Shown piece by piece: positions 22,815-35,584 of a DNA stretch of 64,000 bases. Numbering within the stretch: the first letter of the stretch is position 1; each line of letters begins with the position of its first letter. The stretch is taken from NCBI GenBank assembly GCA_038087015.1, contig JASBNA010000039.1, positions 248,001 to 312,000 of the forward strand, written 5' to 3'. This DNA is from Cerrena zonata (lineage: Eukaryota; Basidiomycota; Agaricomycetes; Polyporales; Cerrenaceae). Both the position numbers and the translations under genes were made by a program. A model generated the notes under the pieces. It saw nothing but the letters and a program-made list of their open reading frames with translations. It had not been told where the DNA came from and did not search any database.

Positions 22815-25800
22815 TCAGCAACCGCTTTCTGCAATCGTTTCGGAAGTCCCAGCGATAGGTTCGACGATAATTCCTTCCATCCTCGTCTCCACCCTCTCCA
22901 TCTGCCTGGACCGTTCTACATTGTTTTCACGTGGATGTGACGATCTCCTTTCGGATATATCACCACCACGAGGAAACAATGACCTCATTTCTGGGGAATG
23001 AGATGTGGTCTGAAGAGGGGCAGGGACAAACTGTGTATTGTCCACGCCTTCGTCGATTACCGCTATGTAAGGAGAGGTAGCAGGCTCATCTTGAATGCGA
23101 GGTAAACTTAACTGGGAATGGGGAGGATTCAAAGAATCCTGCGTTCGCAACAAGGGGACACGCTCGGGATCAACGACTAGAAGTTGCTGATCCTCGACAC
23201 TGACTCTGGTCGACACGCTTGTCTTTTCTTCGGTGGATATAGCGTCCCCTGCTAGGGATGGTAGTGCCACACCGACAGACAACCGCGGGATATCGGACCT
23301 TGGTTGTTCGAGAGAGCTTGTTGAATGTATTTCCGATGTTACTGAGATATCTTCGACACCGTCATTCGAGAGCTCTTCGATTAATGATAGCGCAGGAGTA
23401 GGCATTGCAAAGACATCCTCAAGGACGGCGAAGATCGATTGCAGGGCATGGGATGGGTAGCTAGGCTCAGGTTCTTCATCTTCATCGTCAGCCCCTAAAT
23501 CGATCAAAAGGATATCAGTGTGACCGACGAATGACAGTGAATGTTCAACAGCGAATGACGTTAACATAGGAGTGGTTGCGCCGGGGTCGATAAGGTCATC
23601 ATCAACAACCTGAAAAGACTCTTCTGCGGTCGTGTCGGAAGGTGAATCGCTTCCCTGTTCAGCATCAGCGTCGTCACGGTCCTGCACAGTCGCTGTGGCT
23701 TCCGTAGCCACAATACTAAAGCTTTGGCCATTTAAAGTTGCGGTCGTTGATTGTGCAGAGGTTACTGGCGGGATGACGTCGAGCTTCGAAGCCGGGTCGC
23801 CTTCAGATACCGATGCAGGGTCTTGCTCATCAGTATGAGTTTCCTCTTCATTTCCCTCGCCAGCCCTCAAATCCGTCTCCATATTATCGTCGAGGTCGGA
23901 GTTGATTGTCATACCTAAGTCATCGTTGTCCATCAATTGCGTACCGCTGAGCCTGTCGGCTTCTTCCCCTACTGCCTCCATAAAATGAGATGGGGTAGTA
24001 GTACTGTTGACCAAATTCATGGATGCCAATTCATCGCTCGATTCAAGGAGACCGTTTGAACCGGTTTTGGATTCGTGAGTCATAGATGAAGGGGGGTTGT
24101 CGATTGTATTATGAACGACAGGACCTTGGCCATCACTAACAGGTTCCTCTGCTGACTCATTCTCCTCGATATTCGTCGAGTCACAGGTAGAGGGTGGAGA
24201 TGATGTCGCTTCCGCGGCACCACCCAAGGATGATGGTAAAGTGCTGTCAAATACTTTGGTCAAGTCATCGACACCCCTGTCCTCAAGCTTACATTCATCT
24301 TGGGATGCGACGGGGTCATCAACCCGTCCATGGGGGTCACCGGTAAGCGTCTCTTCGATTGCTTCAGGCTGAGACTCTGGTGCAGAAGTGCATTTTCTGT
24401 CACCTGGTTGTGTGGACGATTCGTCGGGATTCCCAAGGAGAGACGATGTCTGAACAGTATTTTCAGTGGGCGGAGGATCGTCCTTTCGGTCTGAAACGGC
24501 TGATACTGGGGAAATAAGGCCAGGAAAGGATTGCAAGTTTCCTTGCATCGGGGGTGGGAAGTTCCTGATAGTCGAGTTGTCTCCCTGTGAGAACGAGTCG
24601 TCGTTTCCTACTATAGACGGTAATGATAAAGGACTCTCTTCTACCAAGGCGGAAGGGTGATCTTCCTGAATATTCGATATATTCAACATTGCTGCTTGAG
24701 AAATATTGATGTCGACCAGCAATTCTTGCTGAAAATCGCCATAATCCCGCCCGTCAGCAGCAGCACCGACGTCACATGAGTACCCCTCGGGCGTAGGAGG
24801 TGGGGTCATCATTATGCCGGTAGGAACAGAGGTTGTAGTACTTCTGACATTCCCGGCATCATTACGATTGACCCTATGATATGTGGATGCCGTGGTGTCT
24901 TGGGAGGAGTCAGGGTTTATAGGAGTGTTAGGGGGTGGTGGGGGAAAGGGGTATTCATGATACGAGGGATTTATGAGAGTTTCGTTCTCGCACCTCGCCG
25001 AGAATGGTGGAGATGTTACTGGTATCTGAAGATTCGGGGCAGACATTGCTAAAAGTAAAGGAGATAAGCCCAACGTCCACGGAGCAGGATCCTGGATACT
25101 GGAGACAGGAGTATACACATGCGGAGGTGTTTGTCTCTGGAATATCGGCTCGATAGGCTCACTTGTCTCCGAGGCCGGTTGAGTATGATCAGAACTGGGC
25201 GAGGTGGGGATATAAGCTGTGGATTCATCGTGAGGTGTTTGTGTAGTCTCTAGGAGATCTGCATCTCTAGGCTCCTGAAGCTGAGCCCCAGTAAGCTGGA
25301 GACCACTCACGGAACCAGCTTGAGAACCGGCAGGGATATCGGGATCCGCGACAAGTGTTATTCCATCCATACTGGCGGAGACAAGAACTGTGTCTGAAGA
25401 TGTGGGTGCTGACATATTCGATTTTCGGGGTGTTTCGCGCAACGATGGTCTGAACGCTCCACATATTGCTTCTTGAACTCGGATAAGGTCGTCCAGTAGT
25501 ACGTCGTTTTCTCCAGTCTTCCTATATAATAACACTCAGCATCAAATTTATCATCATACTTCGATCATTGAACGTACTGTCGCAGTACATTCTCTGGTGT
25601 ATCCATGAAGCTGTCGCCATATACCTTATGACGACGTATCCATGCTGTGGTGGCTCTGGGATTAGATAATGGGATATGTCCCCGAACGTAAGCAGCCAAG
25701 GCATCGGGGAGCAATTCTCTGATCTCTCTCTAATGATCAAATCAATGAATGACAACAATGTTGAAATGTTCGAATGCTCACCGGCGACAAGGGATTATTG

Positions 25801-25967
25801 GCTGTGCGGGGGAAATAATTGATCTGGTAGTGACTTGGAGAACGGTACGGTGAGGGTAGTAGGTCCTGGTCCCGTGGTGATGACCCGAGGCTTAGGTCTA
25901 TAATTCTGCTTGACACCGACAACAAGGGAGATAATACTGGTGAGAGGACATCAAAAACTGTATCCAT
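22815..25967 (-). CDS. Large acidic, Ser/Thr-rich, probably disordered protein; unrecognised
   Basis: Minus-strand gene of about 1,000 residues. The first exon starts at 25967 with MDTVFDVLSPVLSPLLSVSS. A second exon contains REIRELLPDALAAYVRGHIP and WIRRHKVYGDSFMDTPENVL, then a single long exon (to 22815) is rich in Ser, Thr, Pro, Asp and Glu. The compact helical part is confined to the first 130-150 residues; the rest has the composition of a disordered region. I recognise no domain. An alternative start at 25535 would skip the N-terminal exons, but their continuous frame and clean splice sites favour 25967. It may be a fungus-specific regulatory or scaffold protein; no function is claimed. 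Confidence 0.7.
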
Positions 25968-26605
25968 GATACAAGTAAACAATCTGGAGAGGTAAGTCGT
26001 CGAGTCTGGAGACGGTAAAGAGGATAGTCAAGACAGCAGATAGATAAGATATGTTGTCGCGATGTATTAGGTTTGTAGTTCATTTACCAAAGCTGTGGGT
26101 GCAGATGGGTTTCTTGTATTACTAACGCCATTGACACGAGGATTAAACGAGGCTGTCAGATGATAGCTGATTAAGAAGGAAACCATATATGCCGCAAGTT
26201 ACTGCGGAACGTCTATTGGAGTCATGGAGCTGGAATGCTGCGCAAGAGATAAGTAAGCCTTGTTGTAATTGCCCCGTGTCGAGAGGGATGAGGACATCAA
26301 GTATCAGTTTTGAATACAACTTGACAATATGCTTTGTATGGGTCTGCAATGGATCCGCAATGCCGGTGGAAATGAGAATCTCCGAGTCTGCTACATTCTC
26401 GGCTCTTCAATGGAATTTGCAGAACGGACAGTCTGGAGACGACGAACTAATGAGAAATAGTATACCTATACAAGTTTAACTCTGTGAAATGGCCTTCTCA
26501 ATACACACGCATTCACGCACCTAATATCTCGGGGCTGGGGCTTGTCAATGAGCTTTAAGTATAATCAAAAACGACTTCTATAAAAATATCAAACACACAG
26601 CTTGT
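25968..26605. other. Intergenic region
   Basis: Promoter side of the gene starting at 25967 and 3' side of the helicase gene. The plus-strand frame at 26189-26479 has no family resemblance and I treat it as chance. No repeat seen. Confidence 0.45.
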
Positions 26606-29544
26606 TCAAAACCGTCCCGCAAGTACATCCCGCCAGGTTAACCATTGTCGTCCAGCAGCTCCCCACTCCTTCGCCAACTTCCCAAGCAGCGTATCGGATG
26701 CCACCCCTTCAAGGTAGCGCCTGTTAGTGCAAATCGTCATACTCTGCTTGCAGCGTGATAACATGACATTTGATCGTCGTAGATTCTTTAGGAAACCAAC
26801 TTTATCCGAGCGCACGACCGAGATTACTATATGATCAGCCTCGTTTCCTGCAAGAGAACGTGATTAGAATGCAAGCGGGTATGTAGAATAAGTATGTGTC
26901 TTAAGACTTACCCTGGAAAGAATCGACATTGAAACATTTATCTTCCCAGTTCATATTGGCACTTTTGAGGGATTTCTCGATAGCATTGCGTTGCGCATCA
27001 TAGGGTGTTATGATACGGTAATCTTTGCCTTCCTTTTGATACTTTCGTGCAATGTGAATTACTGCTTGTACCTCTTCCTTGTTCTAAGCCAAGTATGAGA
27101 GACAAAAACTGACCACTAGTTAGCAGAACTTACCACCCAACTATTGCCCGATTTAGTTTCTTGCCCGCGGCGGATATCGACTAAGCGGCAGGATTTCCGA
27201 GTTGATATGTCGTGTTTGGACTGTAGCTTCTTGTCATAAACATGAGAGGATAAAAAGTCACCCACAGGTGTCGGCATTCGATCTATCAGACAGCACCTTT
27301 TAATGTATAACAAAATAGCATATTTTGAGTGGACTCACATTGTGTATCCAGGAAGACGACATTGGGTTGTAGATGGTGCAACTCGAAGACACTGCGAAGA
27401 TGTCCTATGTCATCTTGACCGAATGGTGCGACTGCGTGCAGCCTGTGAGTCAGAATCATGGCTGAGAACGTGATGACGTACGCTGCTTATCATCACCGAT
27501 GAATGCTAGCTTGCGGAGACCACGACCAAATCTACTCAATAGAGGAAGGTAATCTCCTACTTCGATCTGACTGGCCTCATCAAGTATGACCGTATCAACC
27601 GGCACGGTCTCAAATACCCCAGCATTGTCAAGTGCTGGGTGAGACAGCATAGATAATGTGCAAAGAATGACCCGACTTCCGGCTAGACGTCGCATGGTAT
27701 TAGCAGCATTTCTGGGGGAAAATTTGTCGCTCCTGATTACGTTTGCTTCTATCTTAGAGTAGAGGTGTTCGTGCCTAACGTAGAAAGTTAACGAGAGAGA
27801 ATCAATAGAGGCTTGGGAGGATCACTTGCCATTGAAAATGGAAGTCCAGTGAGACCAAGAGTATGAAGTCGAGCATGTCATTGTCCGCGAGCTTCTCCGC
27901 AATATTCTTTACGGCGACATTGGATTGAGCCATTAGCCACATACACGAGCCTAATCCCAAAGTCGGGTTAGCCAGGAAAATGCGGACGCTAGCTGCAATC
28001 ACGGTTGTCTTCCCAGTGCCGGGGGGGCCTTGAATAAGACAAACACGATCGGAGCTGGCCTTTGAAAGGACATGTTTCACAGCAAGGTTTTGTGAATTGT
28101 TGAGTTCACGTTTGCCGGAGGGATAAATGGAAGGCTGTGAGGAGCTCGGTGAGGCACGAAGTTTTCGAGCGAGGAAGATCCATGCAGCCAAGTCTTGCCT
28201 AAAGAGTGCGTTGTTGTTCTGTAAGCATGTCAAAGTGACATCAATCCGTTCCATCTCCAAGTTGGTTGGATCGTCCTTGCCCAACGTAGAGACGGAAATT
28301 GTACCACGTTGTACAGCACCTTTCAACAGAACTTGTGCGGACTTTCCCTTGACCCTTGTCACACGCCCGAAGACATTCGAGGTCTTGTCACCATCGCTGA
28401 ATTTCACCTCAACAGTCTGTCATAAAATGTTGACTTAGCCTTGTTTCGTGATATTAGTAAATAACATACCTGGGTATCCGATTTTCGCATACGAGTCTTG
28501 AAACGAGTGAGATCTAGTTGCAACTTTCCTTTACTGAACTTGGCTTTGGGAGAAATGTCATTCTTGGCTCTAAGAGGTTTCAAAGCCACCAAACGATCAT
28601 GATCTCGTACGGATCTCGCAAGAACCCTAAGCTCCTAAGAGTAAGTGAGCCAAGCAGAACAGATCTACCATGAAGAAGCCTACCGATGGAGGCATATTTA
28701 ACGTATCAATGGTACGTGCTGCAGGTAAGGCTTTGACCATCTCGGGAAGAGCAGCAATGATGCATGAAGACCACGCCCGTAAAGCCAAACATTTATTCCT
28801 TTGGGACTTTTCCTGATGAGATCGACGAAAGGCGCACATGACGCCCTCCTCGTTGATGCATTCCTGCCCGCCTAACGATTTGTGGAGCGCAGCTGTGGAC
28901 CCACGGGTTTCCGTCTTGGGCACGAGGGAATCTATGTCCACAACGTCGTTAATGTGATAGTCGTGATCGAGAAACAAAGCAGTTGCTAAGTGCTCGGCGT
29001 CGAATGATAGCTTTGTCAATCTTGTGCTACACAGAATACTCTCCTCTAAAGGGGACTTCCGATTACGCTTGGAAGTCTTGGGTCGATTAGCGGGTAGACG
29101 GACGAGAAGTACGACGCTAGCAGTTGCAATAGCTAGGTGAGAAAGCTTGCATTTCTTCTCGTAAATAGCAGATAACCCTAGAGTCGTAGAGTGCGAAGCT
29201 GCTAAGAATGATTTCAAGTAGTCATTAGTTAAGAGATGTTCCTCTATTGAAATAACCGTGATAGAAGGGTAGCTCTTCTTGAAGATATCTTGTCTTACAG
29301 CGACAGAGGTAGTCATTGTTGTGAATGAGGGTTCGCCAAGGCACACTTGCTCCTTATAACTTGACTTGAAGAGCGTCTGGAGGCCTGAATGGGACATGCA
29401 TCCTCCAAATATTTGTACCCTTGGAGCTTGAGTTAGAGGGCCTTGACTCTTAAGACACGACGCCAGCCTGATATGTGCGTCAATCTTTTCATCACCGTTA
29501 CATTTAGAAGCAGACAGAGCTCGTCTTGGGAGGATCCATCTCAT
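26606..29544 (-). CDS. SF1 helicase of the UPF1/SMUBP2 (DNA2/NAM7) group
   Basis: Minus-strand spliced gene. The N-terminal exon (29544-28690, about 290 residues) has no recognised domain. It is followed by a beta-rich segment (28590-28300) and then the helicase core: Walker A LIQGPPGTGKTTVIAAS, motif Ia SNVAVKNIAEKLAD, Walker B ILDEASQIEVGDYLPLL with LAFIGDDKQ, CRMPTPVGDFLSSHVYDKKL, YRIITPYDAQRNAIEKSL, and VDSFQGNEADHIVISVVRSD with LRRSNVMLSRCK near the C-terminus. All SF1B motifs are present, so an active RNA or DNA helicase is expected, probably 5'-3'. Introns are about 50-110 bp. Specific targets cannot be told. An 873-bp repeat element begins 260 bp upstream of the start. Confidence 0.85.
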
Positions 29545-29804
29545 TTCAGACGACCTTCGAACTTAGACCCTTGACTAGATCCGATATTGTGACGCATGTC
29601 GGACTGTAGCTGTACAACAATATCAATCAGGAGTACATAAGTGACAGAAGGGGCATGCCGATAGCGCATGTTTGATCCTAATGCTCTATAGTTAGTTAGC
29701 AACGAGTACCAGTAAACCACAGTAGTAGATTCGAAAGAAGCACGTTGGTGTTGCAACTAGAGGCAGTGAGCACTGCCAAGCTCAGCACCGCAACACAATC
29801 GTCA

Positions 29805-30677
29805 GAGGCTGTACAAAGTAACTTTTTTCGTACACTTGTCTCACTTGGCGCCTGCCATTTCTTGCGAATCAACTTGGCTTCACTGGCACGCACTTCACTC
29901 ACGCCTCACTTGCCTTCACTTGCTCACTTGATGACTTCTCCTAGGGCTGCCAGGGCTAGTACTACATGCACATCTGTCTCCTCTCTTAACATAAGTTCAT
30001 CTTGAATCATTGATTCTCTCATTCAGAGACGGTGTCCGGTGGCTCCTAGGTCCTCTCACCCCCGTATTCCTTGTCCTATGTAACAACTGCAAACTTGTTC
30101 AGTATGTTGTACACAACACACGTTACCTATACCTCTGGGCAACTCGATGATTGCTGGTTCCTCTGTCTGTACTTACCCCCGTACTTGTAGTGTGTTTTCT
30201 GCCGACCAAGACACCCCCGCTCAGCTTCCACCATTCCACTATCCCTAATCCTAGGAATGAATCACAATAATGTCTAGAACATCAACGCAATGCGCAATCT
30301 TACAATACACATCCAGTAGTTCTAGTACAAAAAAACATGTATTTATGTATTTATTGATGTCCGAATAAAGGAAGGCGACACAAGTGAAAATGATGTCTTG
30401 TTGATAGCGAGTGGACACAGCCAAGATATACAGGTGAAATCCTATATCCAGGAGCAGCTGGTACACTCCTAGATGGTGAACCAGGATGTAGCAGCCAGAT
30501 TGAGAACCACATAACATCACAGAGGGCAGAACATTGACCAAGTGAAAGAAAGCGAGCAAGTGAAGATTGAAGGAGTATTTAGATTCACGTGGGAAATTTC
30601 ACTTGTAGCGCGACAAGTGAGAGCAAGTCACTTTTATAAGGGGCAAGTGAGACGAAAAAGTGAAATTGTTAACCCTC
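29805..30677. mobile_element. Non-autonomous DNA element, 873 bp, 9-bp target duplication, CACTTG-rich ends
   Basis: The sequence CAATCGTCA flanks both sides (29796-29804 and 30678-30686; the match runs on to CAATCGTCAGAG by 3 bases). Inside it, the two ends are imperfect inverted repeats starting GAGG, with a shared core ACTTTTT(T)CG then CACTTG. The word CACTTG, or CAAGTG in the opposite sense, recurs many times in both subterminal 150-200 bases. Subterminal repeats of this kind usually bind transposase. No transposase frame is present. A 9-bp duplication suggests a Mutator-like origin; assignment is tentative. It sits upstream of the helicase gene. Confidence 0.7.
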
Positions 30678-31616
30678 CAATCGTCAGAGTCACAAGAATT
30701 GCAAAATTGAGGTTCGCCACCTTTCGCCGAAGACGGCCCGGGCGGTTGCCGTTTTGTGACCAAATTGAGAGACACGGTTCAAGGCCACATTCATTTGGGC
30801 CTCAGCTAGTGCATTGCCAAAACCCAGAATATGGTATGATATCGCCTGTCACGGACGAACTCTCTCGAGACTAGTTTACTCTCCCTCATTGGGTCAGGCA
30901 TCCATTCTAATATTAATCAATCCGTTGCGCCGATGTCCACAGTGTATTCGTAAATATGGAATTTACCATACTCCTTTGTTTACAATGGACTGTTGTAGTC
31001 GACTGACAGGCCATGCTGAAATGAACGGATGATCAGTCAAGATACAAGGAGACACGATGTACATTTTGGTTGTTCTGTAGGCTGTGGCCTCGTCCTTGTG
31101 AGGCGCGACTGACGATGACATTCGGTTCTTGTCCTCTTGTTGTCGGAACTCCGGTTGTCGTCAATCACCTTGCTGTTCCGTATGTCTCTTCGTTTGCATG
31201 CTTCCAAGCACATGTATCATCTTAATTTGCTCTATCTGTGAGTCTTCACAATTATGGTTGCCTGAGTAATCATACTGACGAATAAGGACTTTGCTCATTG
31301 GATGACACCTATTAGATCCATGATGTCTTCTATAAGATAACTCCGCGCACAATACAATGTTCATACTATTCAGGTTCAGCGCATTAGTACAAGCCTTGAC
31401 CGGAAGTGACTAACTTGGATAGCCTGAGGATGACTCGATCAGAAGAGTCCTTGTATTTTCGCCATTATGTGTCCGGTAAGTGTAAACAACATTTTTGGAG
31501 CCCTTCGGATCTTACCAAATTGGTTCGTTTGCACATAACTTTCCTACTTTGTGCAGGTGTCTCTACGTACATGGTTCTTACGGAATAGAATTCCATCTTA
31601 TGACAGATGGTTACTG
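30678..31616. other. Intergenic region
   Basis: Nearly 1 kb between the element and the left arm of the inverted repeat. Only short frames on both strands; nothing recognised. Confidence 0.45.
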
Positions 31617-31984
31617 GTTTGTCGATACAACAATACAATACGATGCTTATTTCTTTCATTGTTCTCATATGGTGGGTTAGAGTAGTTTAGTATTTCCAAG
31701 ACGTTATTGACTTGACCCTGATGAAATACGATCCTGACAAGCTGTCACAGTCGGACTGGCTGTTGAATCAAGTTACCCACATCAGACGGTTATAAAGCTA
31801 TGGTTTTATTGAGACATTTCAAATAAATAAGTATCACCGAGGAGCCTCCGAGTCATCAAGACCCGTAATCCCAAAGATAATATCGGAATCACGCTATAGA
31901 AGCCATCGTAAGTGTAAGAATGGATGGCATTGGGTATAAGGTGCTGCAGACAAATACGAGCCAGGTTGAACTTCTTCATATGTA

Positions 31985-32779
31985 CTATTGGACATCTGAA
32001 CCTGTAAAATAATGAGTGAGTTGCGGGATTGAGATGTAATCATGAAAGTTACTCACCTAACTCGTTGGTGCGATCACTGGTCAGGTTCGCAGGGCGGGTT
32101 TTAACAGATGCATTGATTTTATCGACCAGAGCCCAGTCCCAGTATTTCACTGGATGCACGTACGTCTCGTTGATGGTCGAAGAGGAAGTAGAGGCACTGT
32201 TGTTCCCTAAAAGACCAGATACCCCGTTATGAGTTTGATGGACAACTGAGAGACACAGAGGGAGGGATCATTGCTACTCACGAGTTGTTGCACCTGATTG
32301 TGTGGGAGACATCGTCATGTTCAGGTGGCCAAGATCTTGCAGTCGAAGTGATTTCTGTTGTAACCGTTATTGAAAATATATATGCAATGTCAAATGCGCT
32401 CACCTTCGCGTGCTGACTCCATGTCGTAACATCCACGGAATACCGGGTTGCATCCCTTTTGAGAGTTTTCAGTTCAAGTTTCTTGCATGGCTTCTCGAGA
32501 GCGCTCAGATCATCGAGCCTTTCGAGAAGTGAGTCGCCCCCTTCTGCCAAGCTATCAATCATCACACAGTCAGGATCCGATAGAATGGAATGATAGTAAT
32601 GGGTGTAGAACATACGTGGGACCTTCACGCATGACTTTATTCAGAAGGGGGTGATCTGTCTGTTCAGGGATTTTGTCACGTATCTCGGCAGACATTTGCG
32701 TGATGAAGTTAGACTCTTTAATCAATTGTTTCCGGAGACTTTTCTCCTGTTGTTTTTCGCGATTAAAGAGAGAGAGCAT
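31985..32779 (-). CDS. Small charged helical protein, paralogue L
   Basis: Minus-strand gene, five or six exons, about 180 residues. It starts MLSLFNREKQQEKSLRKQLI and continues with TDHPLLNKVMREGP, LAEGGDSLLERLDDLSALEK, an exon with LNMTMSPTQSGATT, and an exon with YWDWALVDKINASVKTRPAN ending GSDVQ at 31985. Every exon is conserved, with the same order, in the paralogue at 42371-43163, which supports the model. It is mostly helical and charged, with no signal peptide or membrane segment. I do not recognise the family. It is transcribed divergently from the kinase at 33223, 443 bp apart, and this pairing is conserved in the other arm. Confidence 0.7.
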
Positions 32780-33222
32780 GGTGGTGTGAAGGCTGGTGCT
32801 AGTGGAAGGATGAGCTTGAGAGAAGGATGAGTGTATGGGGCTTGGAAATGTTGCATATCGCGTTACTTATATAGCAAGGGTCTCAGCTTGAGCCGCGTAC
32901 AGAAAGGGAACAATAGGCATGATGGTCGCCAGGATGGTAGCAACCACTGACAGTTTGAAGCAGTCCTCAATACATAAGCACCCACGCTCGTCCAAACTGG
33001 ACTTAGACCAGAAATGGTGGGAACAAGGCTCAGCGCTCCGGGCAACTGCTGGGAGTCTAGGTGTGTCCCTTATACTTCAAGTTGCTGAAGGACTCTCCCC
33101 AACTCGAACGTTTAGCCCTGGTGGTGTCTGAAGCAATTCGTCATATCCGTGATTCGTAAAACACAAGTAAGCAAAGTTATTCTCACCAAACCTCAGCCTT
33201 AACTTGAACATAACCAGCTGTA

Positions 33223-34601
33223 ATGGACGAAGGTTCACCTTCAGGTGCAATGGACGTGGATCCTTCGGATGCGCAAGCTTTCAAAGACCGTTTGACACTC
33301 CTTTCGGGTGAGGTATTCTGGCGCGACCACCAGGTATGGCTGGCTGAAAGGGGCTACATGCTACGACCCCGCTACAGACCAGACTGGGTTCCTTCATGGA
33401 AGGGTACAGGCGAACGTTGGCAAGAACACGAGGATGGACTCCAATTGAGGGTAGGATTGAATACGACTCCCTCATGTCTTGAAGCTGACCTATCATGTGA
33501 TGTAGCACCCTGCTGTAATAGATGCAACCCGACTCTCAGATGGAGAGACTGTCATGCTAAAGCAGGTCTCGCACAACCTGGATCCGCACGAAACGGAAAT
33601 TACCATGTTCCTCGCATCTGAACCAGCAAAGTCCCACCCCAGGAATCACTCCATTCCTATTTACGAAGTCCTCGAGGTTCCGGGGGAAGATCTGACCATT
33701 CTTGTAATGCCGGTTTTGGACTACTTCTTCAAACCTCGTTTTGAAACAGTCGGGGAAGTGCTTGAATGTTTACGCCAAGTGTTCGAGGTATGAAGTTAAT
33801 AATCCTATTCTATTCCTGACATGTCCTAATCGCAACTTCTACCCCCATACCAGGGTTTGCAGTTTCTGCACGATTGCCGTATAGCCCATCGGTATGTAGT
33901 GACATCTTCGGTTAAGTAGACTGGAATATTGACAACTTTTAGTGATCTGATGGTCTACAATATCATGATGGACTCGAAGGATATGTGGCCGGAGCCGTTC
34001 CATATCATGGCTCCTGACATGAATCGATCATTTACAGCAGATGTTAAGAAACCGTTCACTCGGACCGCTCGACCTCCGAAATACCATATCATTGACTTCG
34101 GGTTGTCACGTCGGTACTCGCCTGATAATCTGAACCCTACAGAAACCGCTCCAGAAGGAGGTGATCGTACAGTGCCAGAATTCACTAACGACTCGGGACA
34201 TGTGTTACATGACCCATTTGCCGTCGATATATACTGTGTGGGTAATGTTATCCAAGAATACATATTGGATGTTAGTCCCTCCTTCATAGTTTCTGCGTGG
34301 ATTCAGCTAACATTACATATAGGCATACCGGGGGTGTGAATTTCTAAAACCCCTTGTCGATGCGATGCGAGAGCCCGATCCCAAGAAGCGGTTAAAAATC
34401 GAGCAGGTAGTTGAACAACACAAGAAGATTATCAAATCGCGGTGGTGGTGGCAGCTTCGTGCCAGAGTCGTCTTGAAGGATGCCAGGGGATTGTTGTTCG
34501 ATGAGCGTCATGGTACTATTATTGACTATACCCGTCAATTATTCAATACAACAGGCCATATCTTGACATTCAAGAGCGCGTTACCAAAACCGCGCAAATG
34601 A
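33223..34601 (+). CDS. Fungal protein kinase, paralogue L
   Basis: Plus-strand gene, five exons, about 400 residues. It begins MDEGSPSGAMDVDPSDAQAF, then LTLLSGEVFWRDHQVWLAER. A kinase fold follows, with a Lys in TVMLKQV, the catalytic loop CRIAHRDLMVYNIMMD (split by an intron after HR), and the metal motif IIDFGLSRRYSPDNL. Then come VDIYCVGNVIQEYIL and a helical C-lobe ending LTFKSALPKPRK. HRD Asp, the loop Asn and the DFG Asp are present, so activity is plausible. The glycine-rich loop is not obvious. Such short, single-domain kinases are expanded in Agaricomycetes. A close copy lies at 40564-41910 in the right arm and a broken one at 37685-37955. Confidence 0.82.
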
Positions 34602-34735
34602 TCCAGCATTCTGGTTACCGCGATACTCTTTTCAATAGCGGACATATCTACTTACCCATGTCAGCTACCTATACGTACTTGCTTGTTGTCTATTGGACAT
34701 TCTTATTTATGTATATCTGCAAAGTCTGAATGTGA

Positions 34736-35584
34736 GGAACCGGCTGGTGAGCCTAGGTTTAGCCTAACGCACTGGCAGGCAAGCTTATGACAAACAAGTC
34801 CCAACAAGTACGAAGCGCCCAATTGTAACGGTTAGGCCGGGGATCGACTTGTTCACACCAGGTACTACTTCTTGAACTAGGGTCGATGTGATCCCCGCGT
34901 TGTCTGGTCTCGGACGATCAAAAGTTCTTTGTTCTTTACTCTTGGTTCCCACGACACACGCACTCTTGTAAGCTGTCCTGAGAAAGCATTATGGTGGCAC
35001 AATCAGGACGCTGTCATTTACTGACAGGGTTCGGTAGCTGTCGGTAAAGAACAAGGGTTGCGTGCCATCTGGCCCTAGCCACCTTTTAATTTGCCTCTTG
35101 TGGATATCCGATGATGTATACTTGGTCCTGCTCGGCTTCAACATCACCCTTGTGAGCGCACAAGCTTGAAATTCTTCTATGTGTCAATCAAGCCATTTCA
35201 TAACATAACTGTTACGTCGGATAGGTCGCTGAACAACCAAGCTCAAGTGTACTCGAGCCGTTTCGCTTGCATAGTACAATGCAAGCCCTGACCGTTTCTA
35301 GGGTTGTTCCCGAAAAGCGCCATCACCTACAGATCTCCGCGACCGACTGTTTTCTTGTGTCGCTGACAGATGGTTACCAGCTCCTCCCTCACATGGAAGA
35401 ATACAACAACACTTGATCGTCCCCGCCTCGAGTTACCTACTTGCATTCACAAGACTCGCACCTGGAGCTAGATCAGGACATGACCAGACATAGATCCAAG
35501 ACTTCACGTAATACGTAAGTAGTAGTATATAACCTGACCGTTCGCTTCAATTGCATACAGACAAATTAACACATTCCTTCTACC
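34736..35584. other. Intergenic region in the spacer of the inverted repeat
   Basis: No supported gene over 850 bases. The last 60-70 bases before 35585 have a TATA-like stretch (TAGTATATAACC near 35522) that could be the core promoter of the following gene. Confidence 0.45.

Larger units (their letters stand above)
31617..34735. repeat. Left arm of a 3.1-kb diverged inverted repeat
   Basis: This segment matches, as reverse complement, about 40320-43525. The match is seen in coding exons of both genes, in intron sequences and in flanking non-coding DNA: the outer edge near 31617-31740, and the inner edge near 34660-34735 with GTCTATTGGACATTCTTATT matching 40360-40380. The arms differ by many substitutions and small indels, so the duplication is not recent. 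Each arm holds the same divergent gene pair. The edges are placed by eye and could be off by tens of bases. Confidence 0.8.

Noticed and set aside
29775..30660. CACTTG repeats considered as a CRISPR-like array or minisatellite
   Set aside because: Spacing is irregular, the copies invert between the two ends, and a target-site duplication surrounds the block, which fits a transposable element.
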